Shown here piece after piece: positions 9,541 to 17,754 of a stretch of 64,000 bases of DNA. The DNA comes from Bacillus sp. 491mf. Its GTDB lineage: Bacteria; Bacillota; Bacilli; Bacillales; Bacillaceae_G. The number at the start of each line of letters is the position of its first letter. Position 1 is the first letter of the stretch. A program made the translations under genes and the position numbers. The stretch is taken from positions 62,001 to 126,000 of the forward strand of contig NZ_FOLV01000003.1 of the NCBI RefSeq assembly GCF_900112415.1. Direction: 5' to 3'. Under the pieces are notes generated by a model. That model saw nothing but the letters and a program-made list of their open reading frames with translations, made no database searches and had not been told where the DNA came from.

Positions 9541-10412
9541 CGAAGCTGCCTGTTGATCAATATAATGTTGACGCTGCTATTTTATATAAAGATATTATGT
9601 CACCGCTTCCATCAATTGGTGTGGATGTAGAGATTAAATCTGGAATCGGTCCTGTGATTGACAACCCGATTCGTTCACTACAAGATGTCGAAAAATTAGG
9701 GGAAATTAACCCAGAAGAAGATGTTCCGTATGTACTTGATACGATTCGCCTATTAACAACGGAAATGCTTGATGTTCCGTTAATCGGATTTTCAGGAGCA
9801 CCGTTTACGTTAGCGAGCTATATGATTGAAGGCGGTCCATCTCGTAATTATCATAAAACGAAAGCGTTTATGTATGCAGAGCCAAAAGCATGGTTTGCGC
9901 TAATGGATAAGCTTGCAGACATGACGATTACGTATTTAAAGGCGCAAGTTAATGCTGGCGCAAAAGCAATTCAAATTTTCGATTCTTGGGTTGGTACGGT
10001 AAGTGTGGCAGATTACCGCGTATTTATTAAACCAGCAATGGAGCGTATTTTTACAGAGCTTCGTACGATGAATGTACCAATGATAATGCACGGCGTTGGA
10101 GCGGGTCATTTAGCAAATGAATGGCATGATCTGCCGCTTGATGTTGTCGGTTTAGACTGGCGTTTGCCGATTGAAGAAGCGCGTGCACGCGGCATTCAAA
10201 AGGCTGTCCAAGGAAACTTAGACCCATCTATTTTACTTGCACCGTGGGATGTAATCGAAACGCATGTAAAAGCGATTTTAGACGAAGGGATGAAACAACC
10301 AGGTTACGTATTTAACTTAGGACATGGTGTTTTCCCAGAGGTGAATCCTGACACGTTAAAACAAATGACTGCATTCATACACGACTATTCAAGAGAACAG
10401 TTGGCGAAGTAA
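9366..10412 (+). CDS. hemE: Uroporphyrinogen decarboxylase
   Basis: Cytosolic enzyme of 348 residues that decarboxylates the four acetate side chains of uroporphyrinogen III to give coproporphyrinogen III. The family N-terminal signature [11 protein letters not shown] is at residues 27-37, and conserved [17 protein letters not shown] and FDSWVG blocks follow. Translation most likely starts at TTG 9366, which follows a GGGGG ribosome site; there is no in-frame ATG until residue 26, within the conserved region. It is the first gene of hemE-hemH-hemY, with only 13 bases to hemH. An overlapping upstream frame and a palindrome in front suggest leader control. Confidence 0.96.
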   Translation: MVRQINETFLQACRGERTDYVPAWYMRQAGRSQPEYRKIKEKYSLFEITHQPELCAYVTKLPVDQYNVDAAILYKDIMSPLPSIGVDVEIKSGIGPVIDNPIRSLQDVEKLGEINPEEDVPYVLDTIRLLTTEMLDVPLIGFSGAPFTLASYMIEGGPSRNYHKTKAFMYAEPKAWFALMDKLADMTITYLKAQVNAGAKAIQIFDSWVGTVSVADYRVFIKPAMERIFTELRTMNVPMIMHGVGAGHLANEWHDLPLDVVGLDWRLPIEEARARGIQKAVQGNLDPSILLAPWDVIETHVKAILDEGMKQPGYVFNLGHGVFPEVNPDTLKQMTAFIHDYSREQLAK

Positions 10413-10425
10413 AGGAGAAGCCCAT

Positions 10426-11361
10426 ATGAAAAAGAAAATCGGTTTACTTGTGATGGCATATGGAACGCCGTATAAAGAAGAAGATATTGAACGCTATTAT
10501 ACACATATTCGTAGAGGAAGAAAGCCTAGTAGCGAAAGTTTAGAAGAATTAACAGAACGTTATCGTGCAATTGGCGGGATTTCACCTCTTGCGAAGATCA
10601 CGCTTGAACAAGCGGAAAAATTAGAAGCACATTTAAATGAAATGCAAGATGACATAGAGTTTAAAATGTATCTCGGCTTAAAACATATTGAGCCGTTTAT
10701 TGAAGATGCTGTGAAGAAGATGCACGAAGATGGAATTGAAGATGCAATTGCGCTCGTTCTTGCGCCGCACTATTCTACTTTCAGCGTAAAGTCTTATATC
10801 GGACGAGCACAAGAAGAAGCAGAGAAACTTGGCAGCTTGCAAATTCACGGTATCGATAGCTGGTATAAAGATCCGAAGTTTATTGATTATTGGGTAAATG
10901 AAGTGAAAGCGGTATATGAAACGATGGCAGCTGATGAGCGTGAAAAAGCTGTGCTTATCGTATCTGCACATAGTTTACCAGAGAAAATCATCGCAATGAA
11001 TGATCCGTATCCGGAGCAATTAAGTGAAACAGCTGATTACATTGCGCGTGGTGCTGGCGTGAAAAACTATGCAGTAGGCTGGCAAAGTGCCGGTAATACG
11101 CCAGATCCATGGATTGGACCAGATGTACAGGATTTAACACGTGAGTTGCATGAGAAATATGGATATACATCCTTTGTATATGCACCGGTCGGTTTTGTTG
11201 CTGATCATTTAGAAGTATTATATGACAATGACATTGAATGTAAAATTGTTACGGAAGAAATTAAGGCAAACTATTATCGTCCAGAAATGCCGAATGCAAA
11301 GGCTCCATTTATTTCTTGTTTAGCCGATGTTGTCATGAAAAAGTGGAGTGCAGTTTCATAA
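10426..11361 (+). CDS. hemH: Coproporphyrin/protoporphyrin ferrochelatase
   Basis: A 311-residue soluble chelatase. In Firmicutes this enzyme (CpfC) inserts Fe2+ into coproporphyrin III in the coproporphyrin-dependent haem route, acting after HemY/CgoX. Visible family blocks are [19 protein letters not shown] at the N-terminus, [14 protein letters not shown], and the metal-site region [10 protein letters not shown] followed by [16 protein letters not shown]. Length equals the usual monofunctional Bacillus enzyme. ATG 10426 follows AAAGGAG. The next gene, hemY, begins 22 bases after its stop, consistent with one operon. Confidence 0.96.
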   Translation: MKKKIGLLVMAYGTPYKEEDIERYYTHIRRGRKPSSESLEELTERYRAIGGISPLAKITLEQAEKLEAHLNEMQDDIEFKMYLGLKHIEPFIEDAVKKMHEDGIEDAIALVLAPHYSTFSVKSYIGRAQEEAEKLGSLQIHGIDSWYKDPKFIDYWVNEVKAVYETMAADEREKAVLIVSAHSLPEKIIAMNDPYPEQLSETADYIARGAGVKNYAVGWQSAGNTPDPWIGPDVQDLTRELHEKYGYTSFVYAPVGFVADHLEVLYDNDIECKIVTEEIKANYYRPEMPNAKAPFISCLADVVMKKWSAVS

Positions 11362-11383
11362 AGGGAGAAAGAAGGAAGCAGTC

Positions 11384-12790
11384 GTGAAAAAGAAGGTAGT
11401 CATTATAGGCGGCGGTATTTCCGGCTTAACAACAGCATATTACTTGCAAAAAGAAATTCGAGAACAAAATTTGCCGATTGATACGATGCTGATTGAAGCA
11501 TCAGGAAGGCTTGGCGGCAAAATTAAAACTGTTAGAAAAGATGGATTTACAATTGAACGTGGCCCGGATTCGTTTTTAGAAAGAAAAGAGAGTGCAGCGA
11601 GGTTAGCTCGTGAATTACAACTTGGTGATCAACTTGTTAACAATGCGACAGGAAAATCGTTTGTACTTGTGAATAATCGATTGCACAGCATTCCAAGCGG
11701 TTCAATGATGGGAATTCCAACGCAGATTACACCATTTGTATTTTCAGGATTGTTTTCTCCAATCGGAAAGATCCGTGCAGGATTTGATTTTGTACTGCCT
11801 CGTTCGAAACCGGTATCAGATCAATCGCTTGGTCAATTTTTCCGTCGCCGCTTAGGAAATGAAGTGGTTGAAAATTTAATTGAGCCATTGTTATCAGGAA
11901 TTTATGCCGGTGATATTGATCAAATGAGTTTAATGGCGACGTTCCCGCAGTTCTACCAAGTTGAACAAAAGTACCGCAGCATTTCACTTGGTATGCGGAC
12001 ATTAGCGCCGAAACAGCCAAAAGATGCAAAGGCAAAAACAAAAGGAATCTTTTTAACGTTAAAAACAGGTTTACAATCTATTGTTGATAGGATTGAAGAG
12101 CGACTAGAAGATGGAACAGTGATGAAAGGAACACGTGTTGAAAAGATTACAAAGATCGATGACCGCTATAGCATTACGCTTAGCAATGGAAAAGAAATAG
12201 AAGCAGATGCAGTTGTAATGGCCGCATCTCATAAATGCTTGCCATCGATGTTCTCTCAATATAAACAGTTCCACTTCTTCCGTAGCATTCCATCTACATC
12301 AGTGGCGAATGTTGCATTGGCATTCCCAAAAGAAGCGATTCAGCGCGATATCGAAGGCACGGGATTTCTTGTGTCACGCAATAGCGATTTTACAATTACA
12401 GCATGTACGTGGACACATAAAAAATGGCCGCATACAACGCCAGAAGGAAACGTACTCCTGCGCTGCTACGTTGGGCGTCCCGGCGATGAAGCAATTGTGG
12501 AACAAACAGACGAAGAAATGGTTCGCGTCGTATTAGAAGATCTGCAAAAGACAATGGATATATCAGCTGAGCCAGAATTTACAGTTGTGAGCCGCTGGAA
12601 AGAAGCGATGCCGCAATATACAGTCGGTCATAAAGAGCGCATGAAAACGTTAAAACAGTTCATGAACGAAGAATTACCTGGTATTTACTTAGCAGGAAGC
12701 TCTTATGGCGGTGCTGGATTACCAGATTGTATCGATCAAGGTGAAGCCGCGGTAAAATACGTATTGTCTTATTTAGAACAATCGAATTAA
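11384..12790 (+). CDS. hemY: Coproporphyrinogen III oxidase (protoporphyrinogen oxidase family)
   Basis: FAD-dependent oxidase of 468 residues converting coproporphyrinogen III to coproporphyrin III (CgoX role in Gram-positives). The N-terminus holds the Rossmann motif VVIIGGGISGLTTAYYL, followed by EASGRLGGKI; the C-terminus has the second FAD segment GIYLAGSSYGGAGLPDCIDQG. The open frame extends back into hemH, but GTG 11384 follows GAAGGAAG and gives the expected VKKKVVIIGGG start. It is the last gene of hemEHY, ending before a strong terminator. Confidence 0.95.
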   Translation: MKKKVVIIGGGISGLTTAYYLQKEIREQNLPIDTMLIEASGRLGGKIKTVRKDGFTIERGPDSFLERKESAARLARELQLGDQLVNNATGKSFVLVNNRLHSIPSGSMMGIPTQITPFVFSGLFSPIGKIRAGFDFVLPRSKPVSDQSLGQFFRRRLGNEVVENLIEPLLSGIYAGDIDQMSLMATFPQFYQVEQKYRSISLGMRTLAPKQPKDAKAKTKGIFLTLKTGLQSIVDRIEERLEDGTVMKGTRVEKITKIDDRYSITLSNGKEIEADAVVMAASHKCLPSMFSQYKQFHFFRSIPSTSVANVALAFPKEAIQRDIEGTGFLVSRNSDFTITACTWTHKKWPHTTPEGNVLLRCYVGRPGDEAIVEQTDEEMVRVVLEDLQKTMDISAEPEFTVVSRWKEAMPQYTVGHKERMKTLKQFMNEELPGIYLAGSSYGGAGLPDCIDQGEAAVKYVLSYLEQSN

Positions 12791-12808
12791 AAAGAATCGT
12801 AATAAGAG

Positions 12809-12850
12809 AAGAGGCTGACCAAAATAACATTTTTGGTTAGCCTCTTTTTT
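12809..12850 (+). terminator. Terminator of hemEHY
   Basis: AAGAGGCTGACCAAAA, loop, TTTTGGTTAGCCTCTTTTTT; a stem of about 16 pairs with one G-U, followed by a T run. Confidence 0.92.
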
Positions 12851-13042
12851 TATCGGTGCTTTTTCGATATAACAGCGCTTCGACAAGAAATATAGTCCCT
12901 TCGACAATGTTCAACATATAAATGGTCGCGTGGCTAGAAATTAATTTTTTGTAAATTTATTTAAATATAATGTTCTTTATAAGGAACTTTGCTATGATAG
13001 ACATGCTAGGCAATAGGAAAAACATTTAGGGGGAGGATTTCT

Positions 13043-15403
13043 TTGAAAAAGCTAGCAGTTATCTTTTTTTCATTTCTATTTGTTGTACTAGTATCGGGCG
13101 TTTCAGCAAAGGCCGAACAGCAACAAGTGTTAACCGTTGATGGAGCGATTCAGTTGTTTCAGCAGCAAGGTAAAAAACCAGCAGTTGTAGAGGGGTATAT
13201 TGTTGGATATACACAAAATCCAGGCAAATATACGAAGGACCCAGCAAAGTTTGGAGATTCGAACGTTGCAATTGCCGCTTCTCCAGATGAGGTGAACGCT
13301 GATAAAATTATGCCAGTTCAGCTACCGATTGGTGAACTTCGTAAAGCAGTGAATGTAAAAGATCATCCAGAAAATATGGGGAAAAAAGTGCGTCTAACTG
13401 GCACGCTAGATAGTTATTTTAGCAGCCCAGGACTAAAGTCTGTTACAAATTATGTGTTTCAAGATAAAGAAATGCAAAAAGTAAGCGATGTCATTGCTAG
13501 TCCAAATGGGGGCGAAGTCGAAAAAGGAACAGCAGTAACATTATCAACTGTAACAGAAGGCGCTACGATCTATTACACATTAGATGGGTCAAACCCAACA
13601 CCGCAAAGTATTCGCTATAATGAACAAATTATACTGAATGAAAATAGTGTGATTAAAGCGGTTGCCGTGAAAGATGGACTTGAAAATTCCGCTATTACGA
13701 CATTCTCGTTTACAATGATAAAAAATGAACCAGTTCGTATTCACGATATTCAAGGGAAATCTCATATTTCTCCTTACAAGGGGAAAGACGTGAAAGCTGT
13801 TACTGGTATTGTGACACAAGTAGATAAATCTGGATTTTATATACAAGATCCGCAGCCTGATGAAGATCCAGCTACATCAGAAGGGATCTATGTTTATAAA
13901 AAAGACAGCGGCGTGAAAGTAGGCGACTCTGTTTCTGTCGATGGACAAGTGGAAGAGTTTATCGGACAAGGATATGCAGACCGTTTTGATACAGACTTAT
14001 CGATTACAGAAATTAAAGCAAAACTCGTTATCGTGAAAGAGAGTAATCAACCATTACCTAAATCAGTTGTATTAGGAGAAAATGGTGTGAAAATACCAGA
14101 TGCAATTATTGATAATGATGGATTTGGCATTTTCGATCCAGCAGAAGATGCGATTGACTTTTATGAAAGTTTAGAAGGCATGCTCGTAACAGTACCGCAG
14201 CCAAAAGTTATTGGACCACAAAAGAATGGTAACTTATATGTTACGACTGCAAATGGTAGTCAAAAAGTAACGACAAAATTCGGAACGCCGCTACTGCAAG
14301 CTGACAATGCAAATCCAGAGCGTCTTTCTATTAAAGTAGCACGTAATTATGTCGCAAAAGCAGGGGATCAGCTCCTTGGAGATATAACAGGTATTGTTGG
14401 TTATGATTATGGAAACTATCGCATTTCACCAATTGGAGAGCTTCCAGCGCTGCAAGACGGTGGATTTAAACAACTTGGCGCAAATATTCAACCGCGTCTT
14501 GATAAACTAACAGTTGCAACATATAACATTGAGAACTTCTCAGCAAATAAAAAAGAAACGTCTGATGAGAAAGTAAGACGTCTTGCTTACGCTATTAAAT
14601 ACAATTTAAAAATGCCAGATATTATTGGTGTACAAGAAATGCAAGATAACAATGGGACAATGAATGATGGCACAACAGACGCAAAACTTAGTGCACAGCG
14701 TTTAATTGATGCAATTCAAGCAATTCGCGGACCAAAGTATGAGTATGTAGAAGTAGCGCCAGAAAATAATAAAGATGGCGGTGCACCAGGAGCGAATATT
14801 CGCGTTGGTTTCTTCTATAATCCATCTCGCGTGAAATTAGCACAAAAACCAGTTTTACTTGAGAAAAACGTTGTTCGAATTGGAGAAAACAATACATTAT
14901 TTGACGACACACGTAAACCGTTAGCTGCTGAGTTTACGTTCCAAGGGCAAAATATCGTTGTAATTTCCAACCACTTAAACTCTAAATTAGGAGATGCATC
15001 GCCGTTTGGAAAAATCCAGCCGCTTGTATTAAAAAGTGAAACAAGACGCGTAGAGCTTGCGAAGGAAGTAAATGGCTTCGTAAAAGGCATTCAAGGACGA
15101 CATGCAAACGCACCAGTTGTTGTAGTAGGTGATATGAACGACTTTGAATTCTCAAAACCAATGCAAGCATTAAAAGGCGACATTATGAAAGAAATGCTTG
15201 AAACAGTTCCACAAGAAAATCGTTACACATATATTCATGATGGAAACGCACAAGCATTAGATCATATTTTCGTAACGAATAACATCGCACCGCACACAAT
15301 TGTAGATCCAGTTCATTTAAACTCAAATGTTATGGACGAAAATGGCCGTATGAGCGATCATGATCCAGTGCTTGCGCAAATTGATTTGAAGAAAGCTTCG
15401 TAA
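13043..15403 (+). CDS. Large secreted endonuclease/exonuclease/phosphatase-family nuclease
   Basis: Extracellular protein of 786 residues. A signal peptide (to about residue 25, cleaved near VSAKA) is followed by a DUF6359-like domain, a chitobiase-type beta-sandwich around residues 155-225 (GATIYYTLDGSNPTPQS), OB-fold-like modules at about 235-465, and a C-terminal EEP domain from about residue 490 (TVATYNIENFS, IIGVQEM, GDMNDF, DHDPVLAQI). The EEP catalytic residues are all present: Asn, Glu, Asp/Asn and the final Asp-His. It resembles secreted YhcR-like nucleases and probably degrades extracellular DNA/RNA for phosphate or matrix turnover. TTG 13043 follows GGGGGAGG. It is monocistronic. 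Confidence 0.88.
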   Translation: MKKLAVIFFSFLFVVLVSGVSAKAEQQQVLTVDGAIQLFQQQGKKPAVVEGYIVGYTQNPGKYTKDPAKFGDSNVAIAASPDEVNADKIMPVQLPIGELRKAVNVKDHPENMGKKVRLTGTLDSYFSSPGLKSVTNYVFQDKEMQKVSDVIASPNGGEVEKGTAVTLSTVTEGATIYYTLDGSNPTPQSIRYNEQIILNENSVIKAVAVKDGLENSAITTFSFTMIKNEPVRIHDIQGKSHISPYKGKDVKAVTGIVTQVDKSGFYIQDPQPDEDPATSEGIYVYKKDSGVKVGDSVSVDGQVEEFIGQGYADRFDTDLSITEIKAKLVIVKESNQPLPKSVVLGENGVKIPDAIIDNDGFGIFDPAEDAIDFYESLEGMLVTVPQPKVIGPQKNGNLYVTTANGSQKVTTKFGTPLLQADNANPERLSIKVARNYVAKAGDQLLGDITGIVGYDYGNYRISPIGELPALQDGGFKQLGANIQPRLDKLTVATYNIENFSANKKETSDEKVRRLAYAIKYNLKMPDIIGVQEMQDNNGTMNDGTTDAKLSAQRLIDAIQAIRGPKYEYVEVAPENNKDGGAPGANIRVGFFYNPSRVKLAQKPVLLEKNVVRIGENNTLFDDTRKPLAAEFTFQGQNIVVISNHLNSKLGDASPFGKIQPLVLKSETRRVELAKEVNGFVKGIQGRHANAPVVVVGDMNDFEFSKPMQALKGDIMKEMLETVPQENRYTYIHDGNAQALDHIFVTNNIAPHTIVDPVHLNSNVMDENGRMSDHDPVLAQIDLKKAS

Positions 15404-15460
15404 TAAGAAAAACTGTACCTGTATGAAATGGACAGTTTAATGTAAGACTTTAGAACTTAA

Positions 15461-15497
15461 AAGATGGTTTCGGTATTGACCGGAACCATCTTTTTTA
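15461..15497 (+). terminator. Terminator of the nuclease gene
   Basis: AAGATGGTTTCGG, loop, CCGGAACCATCTTTTTT. Confidence 0.88.
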
Positions 15498-15521
15498 TAT
15501 TTTCTCAGTTCTTTAGCTTAA

Positions 15522-15935
15522 TTACTGGTCAAATCTCTTTACAATCCTCAAACCGAATATCATTGTGAAGAAAAGAACCGCTATCACGTAATACAAAACA
15601 TATTCTACTCGAATCATCATATTTTTATTGGTTATAAATAAAGCAAATAGTATCACGGCACCAATTAAGTGAGACAGTCCAAAAATTTGAGCATACAATT
15701 TCAAACTCAACTTTTCAATCCGTTCATCCATCTCTGGTAATGGATATTCTTCCGATTCTGTATTCTTTTTCTTAAAAAATAGCTTTTTAAAAAGTTCGAA
15801 TACTATTGAGAAAATTATTAACGCTAAAGCATACAAAAGGCTTGTTTCAAGACCGTCATCGAAATAAAAAAATACCGAACCTAATAACAAAAGCGTCATA
15901 TAAGTTGCTACTCGTTCAATAGGTTTATTTTTCAC
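15522..15935 (-). CDS. Small four-helix membrane protein of an XRE-regulated pair
   Basis: A 137-residue membrane protein of unknown function. Hydrophobic segments lie at about residues 9-28, 30-50, 82-102 and 112-132; a charged loop (FFKKKNTESEEYPLPEMDER) separates the two halves. GTG 15935 follows GGGGAGG and overlaps the stop codon of an upstream HTH regulator (TGA at 15932-15934), the usual layout of a small regulator/membrane-protein operon in Bacillus. Because the regulator is truncated, this gene has probably lost its promoter and may be inactive. An upstream in-frame start at 15986 would run through the regulator remnant in the wrong frame and is rejected. Confidence 0.7.
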   Translation of the reverse strand: MKNKPIERVATYMTLLLLGSVFFYFDDGLETSLLYALALIIFSIVFELFKKLFFKKKNTESEEYPLPEMDERIEKLSLKLYAQIFGLSHLIGAVILFALFITNKNMMIRVEYVLYYVIAVLFFTMIFGLRIVKRFDQ

Positions 15936-16070
15936 TTTTGTTCCTCCCCAGTCTTTTCTAATTGAAATAAATCTTCTACTTTGCAATTAAAAAACTCACA
16001 TAATTTTAGGGCCGATTCTAAGCTGGGATTGTATTTGTTCTTCTCGATGGCGATGAGGGATTGCCTGGTA
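15932..16070 (-). pseudogene. XRE-family HTH regulator, 5'-truncated
   Basis: On the minus strand the frame reads ITRQSLIAIEKNKYNPSLES, then ALKLCEFFNCKVEDLFQLEK and a stop. This is the recognition helix and C-terminus of a YozG-like small XRE repressor. The first 25 or so residues, including the start codon, are missing, and homology stops abruptly near 16070 where unrelated DNA begins. It is a deletion relic that still overlaps its downstream partner. Confidence 0.75.
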
Positions 16071-16072
16071 AT

Positions 16073-16138
16073 GAAGAGGAAGATAATGTACTTAATAAAT
16101 TTTATAATTTAAATAAAGAAAAGAATCCCTTTAAATGA
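16073..16138 (+). pseudogene. Possible C-terminal fragment of another gene
   Basis: Directly at the break of the XRE fragment a plus-strand frame reads EEEDNVLNKFYNLNKEKNPF, Lys, stop, with coding-like composition and a weak terminator-like AAAGAAT/ATTCTTT after it. It looks like the tail of a gene joined to the XRE relic by deletion. The parent gene is not recognised. Confidence 0.35.
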
Positions 16139-16286
16139 TCTAAAAGAATTCTTTTTTTGTATATTTGATATAATCAATATTGATAACTAGCTTGTCAAAA
16201 CAGAAATTTCACTTTACCTATAGTATCAGCCCCACCTACGCTAGATACCTTGATAGCCACACGTGCCATCCAACCCATTATCATTA

Positions 16287-16325
16287 TAATGGAAAGCGCT
16301 TACAATGTAAACGTTTTCCTCTTAG
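16287..16325. promoter_or_regulatory. Two adjacent cre-like (CcpA) sequences
   Basis: GGAAAGCGCTTACA and, just after it, TGTAAACGTTTTCC. Each departs from the catabolite-response element TGWAANCGNTNWCA at one terminal position. No intact gene lies close downstream, so they may have controlled a lost gene. Confidence 0.4.
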
Positions 16326-16553
16326 AAAACATTATTTTTTTATGCAATTAAACTTTGTTTTAAACAGTACAACTTTCTTTCAAAATCACAATTAGCGGTT
16401 TTATGTGTAATTGCAGCGTTATTTGCATTCATATGGATGATGCAAAATTTTGTTCACAACCCAGTGTCGAAAAAAAGGGAAGTATTTCTTATTCGGCGTA
16501 CCACCCACATTTTAACGAAAATATACGCTAAGACAGTTTTAGGAAGCAAAACT
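16326..16553 (+). pseudogene. Possible membrane-protein C-terminal remnant
   Basis: An open frame without a usable start codon encodes one hydrophobic helix (LAVLCVIAALFAFIWMMQN) followed by a basic tail ending VLGSKT and a stop. Composition is coding-like, but no family is recognised. Together with the neighbouring fragments it marks an eroded segment. Otherwise 16139-16831 holds only the hairpin element at 16576. Confidence 0.3.
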
Positions 16554-16575
16554 TAATTTTTTATACGCTAAAGAT

Positions 16576-16658
16576 ATGCAGGATTTCATGCAATTTGCGA
16601 GAACAGTTTGAACTGTCAAATGCTGTTGTGACAGGTATGTATGAAATCCTGCATACGG
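16576..16658. repeat. 83-base hairpin element
   Basis: ATGCAGGATTTCAT near the left end and ATGAAATCCTGCAT at the right end form a perfect 14-base inverted repeat around about 55 bases, with an inner ACAGTT/AACTGT stem. It resembles a small non-coding mobile or structured RNA element. Confidence 0.55.
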
Positions 16659-16831
16659 CGGAGGGAACAGAAGGCAGGTAAGCTCTTGTTATGAATGGAC
16701 TTCTGGAATTTGGTCACTACTGGTAATGTTTCGTTATGTCAATCCCACATGAATATGATATTCACCGCTTTTGAGATAAGGTTTTATGAAATCTATAATG
16801 AAATAAGATGATATGAGAGGAGGAGAATATT

Positions 16832-17032
16832 CTGTTTAAATGGTTTTGGAGGAAAAAGAGAAATGGTGAGATTACAGAAGAATTTAACCAATACATAGAA
16901 ATACCAAAGAGTGAAATAAATGAAGACCTAAAACAAAAGATTATGGAATTGGAAAGGATTAGTGAAAAGTTTTGTAATAAATATCAAGAAATGTATAAAG
17001 AAGCTTTTAAAAAAGTGGAAAGGAAAACTTAA
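16832..17032 (+). CDS. Small charged protein with possible CTG start
   Basis: A 66-codon frame reads LFKWFWRKKRNGEITEEFNQ, then IEIPKSEINEDLKQKIMELE and a Lys-rich end with a stop at 17030. GGAGGAG lies six bases before CTG 16832, which would be a rare start codon; no ATG, GTG or TTG in this frame fits the ribosome site. The product is highly charged, probably helical and soluble, with an aromatic N-terminus. It is followed after two bases by the next gene, so the two are translationally coupled. Function unknown; the arrangement resembles small orphan immunity-type genes left beside lost toxin loci, but that is inference. Confidence 0.55.
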   Translation: MFKWFWRKKRNGEITEEFNQYIEIPKSEINEDLKQKIMELERISEKFCNKYQEMYKEAFKKVERKT

Positions 17033-17034
17033 GA

Positions 17035-17289
17035 TTGTGGATTATAAGAGATATAGATGGTGACTACTTAGAATCCATTACTTCTAATGAATGTTTAGAT
17101 GATGAATATAGATCAGAAATTGGATTTGATTATGATGGACCAAAAACATGGGAGGTCTGTACGATCCATCTCTGGTACTATTATAAAGGGTATTTCAAAA
17201 ATAGTGGTGTAGGAACATTCTATAATGGAACTATTGAACAATTAGAAAAAGAAATTGTAAAAACACTGGAACATTTACTCAATGAGTAA
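17035..17289 (+). CDS. Small acidic protein, immunity-like, function unknown
   Basis: An 84-residue soluble acidic protein starting at TTG 17035, two bases after the preceding small gene. Notable features are FDYDGPKTWEVCTIHLWYYY and GVGTFYNGTIEQLEKEIVKT: aromatic-rich beta strands followed by a C-terminal helix, the general look of immunity proteins of polymorphic toxin systems. No toxin gene is present in the window. I do not recognise a named family. The pair 16832-17289 sits in an eroded region next to a bcr1 repeat. Confidence 0.6.
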   Translation: MWIIRDIDGDYLESITSNECLDDEYRSEIGFDYDGPKTWEVCTIHLWYYYKGYFKNSGVGTFYNGTIEQLEKEIVKTLEHLLNE

Positions 17290-17540
17290 GGACTTCTGAT
17301 AACACTGATTATATAAATATATAAAAAGAACTAAGGTTTTGCACTATCATAAAGCAAAAAAGACGTTATCCCTTTCTATGATTCTACAAAAAAATAAACT
17401 AAATTCTCATTGATATAGAAAGAAAAATTTCGTTTTGGGTGTATTTCAAAACATCAGGTTGATCGACATGGAATCCCGCGAACAAGACGACATAAAACAC
17501 ATACTAAAACATTTATGCAAATTACAAATAGACTACAGTA

Positions 17541-17570
17541 AAAAAGAGAAGGCCAACGCCTTCTCTTTTT
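17541..17570 (+). terminator. Terminator-like hairpin before bcr1
   Basis: AAAAAGAGAAGGC, CAAC loop, GCCTTCTCTTTTT. The 17290-17540 stretch before it holds no convincing gene. Confidence 0.8.
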
Positions 17571-17583
17571 CATCGTATTAAAG

Positions 17584-17740
17584 TTTATCCCGCATTAACG
17601 GGCAGTAATACTCCCACCTCAAAATTCGGCGAAAGCAAAGAAGTTAGGTGGGAGTATTACTGCCCGTAAAAGCCCGATTGGTTCAACTAACCATCAGTGG
17701 GGGATGAAGAAAACCCCCACTGATGGAAGTTTCACTTTAT
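17584..17740. repeat. bcr1-type repeat element
   Basis: About 150 bases bounded by TTTAT at 17584-17588 and 17736-17740. Inside is a perfect 21-base inverted repeat (17599-17619 with 17646-17666, core GGGCAGTAATACTCCCACC) and a second hairpin CCATCAGTGGGGG/CCCCCACTGATGG at about 17691-17727. Length, internal pairing and the TTTAT duplication agree with what is known of bcr1, a B. cereus group mobile repeat. Confidence 0.85.
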
Positions 17741-17754
17741 CAGTTACAGAGTTA

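Noticed and set aside
16180-16395. 71-codon frame with ATG
   Set aside because: No ribosome site, covers cre-like sites, and shows no recognisable sequence; the overlapping other-frame remnant looks more coding-like.
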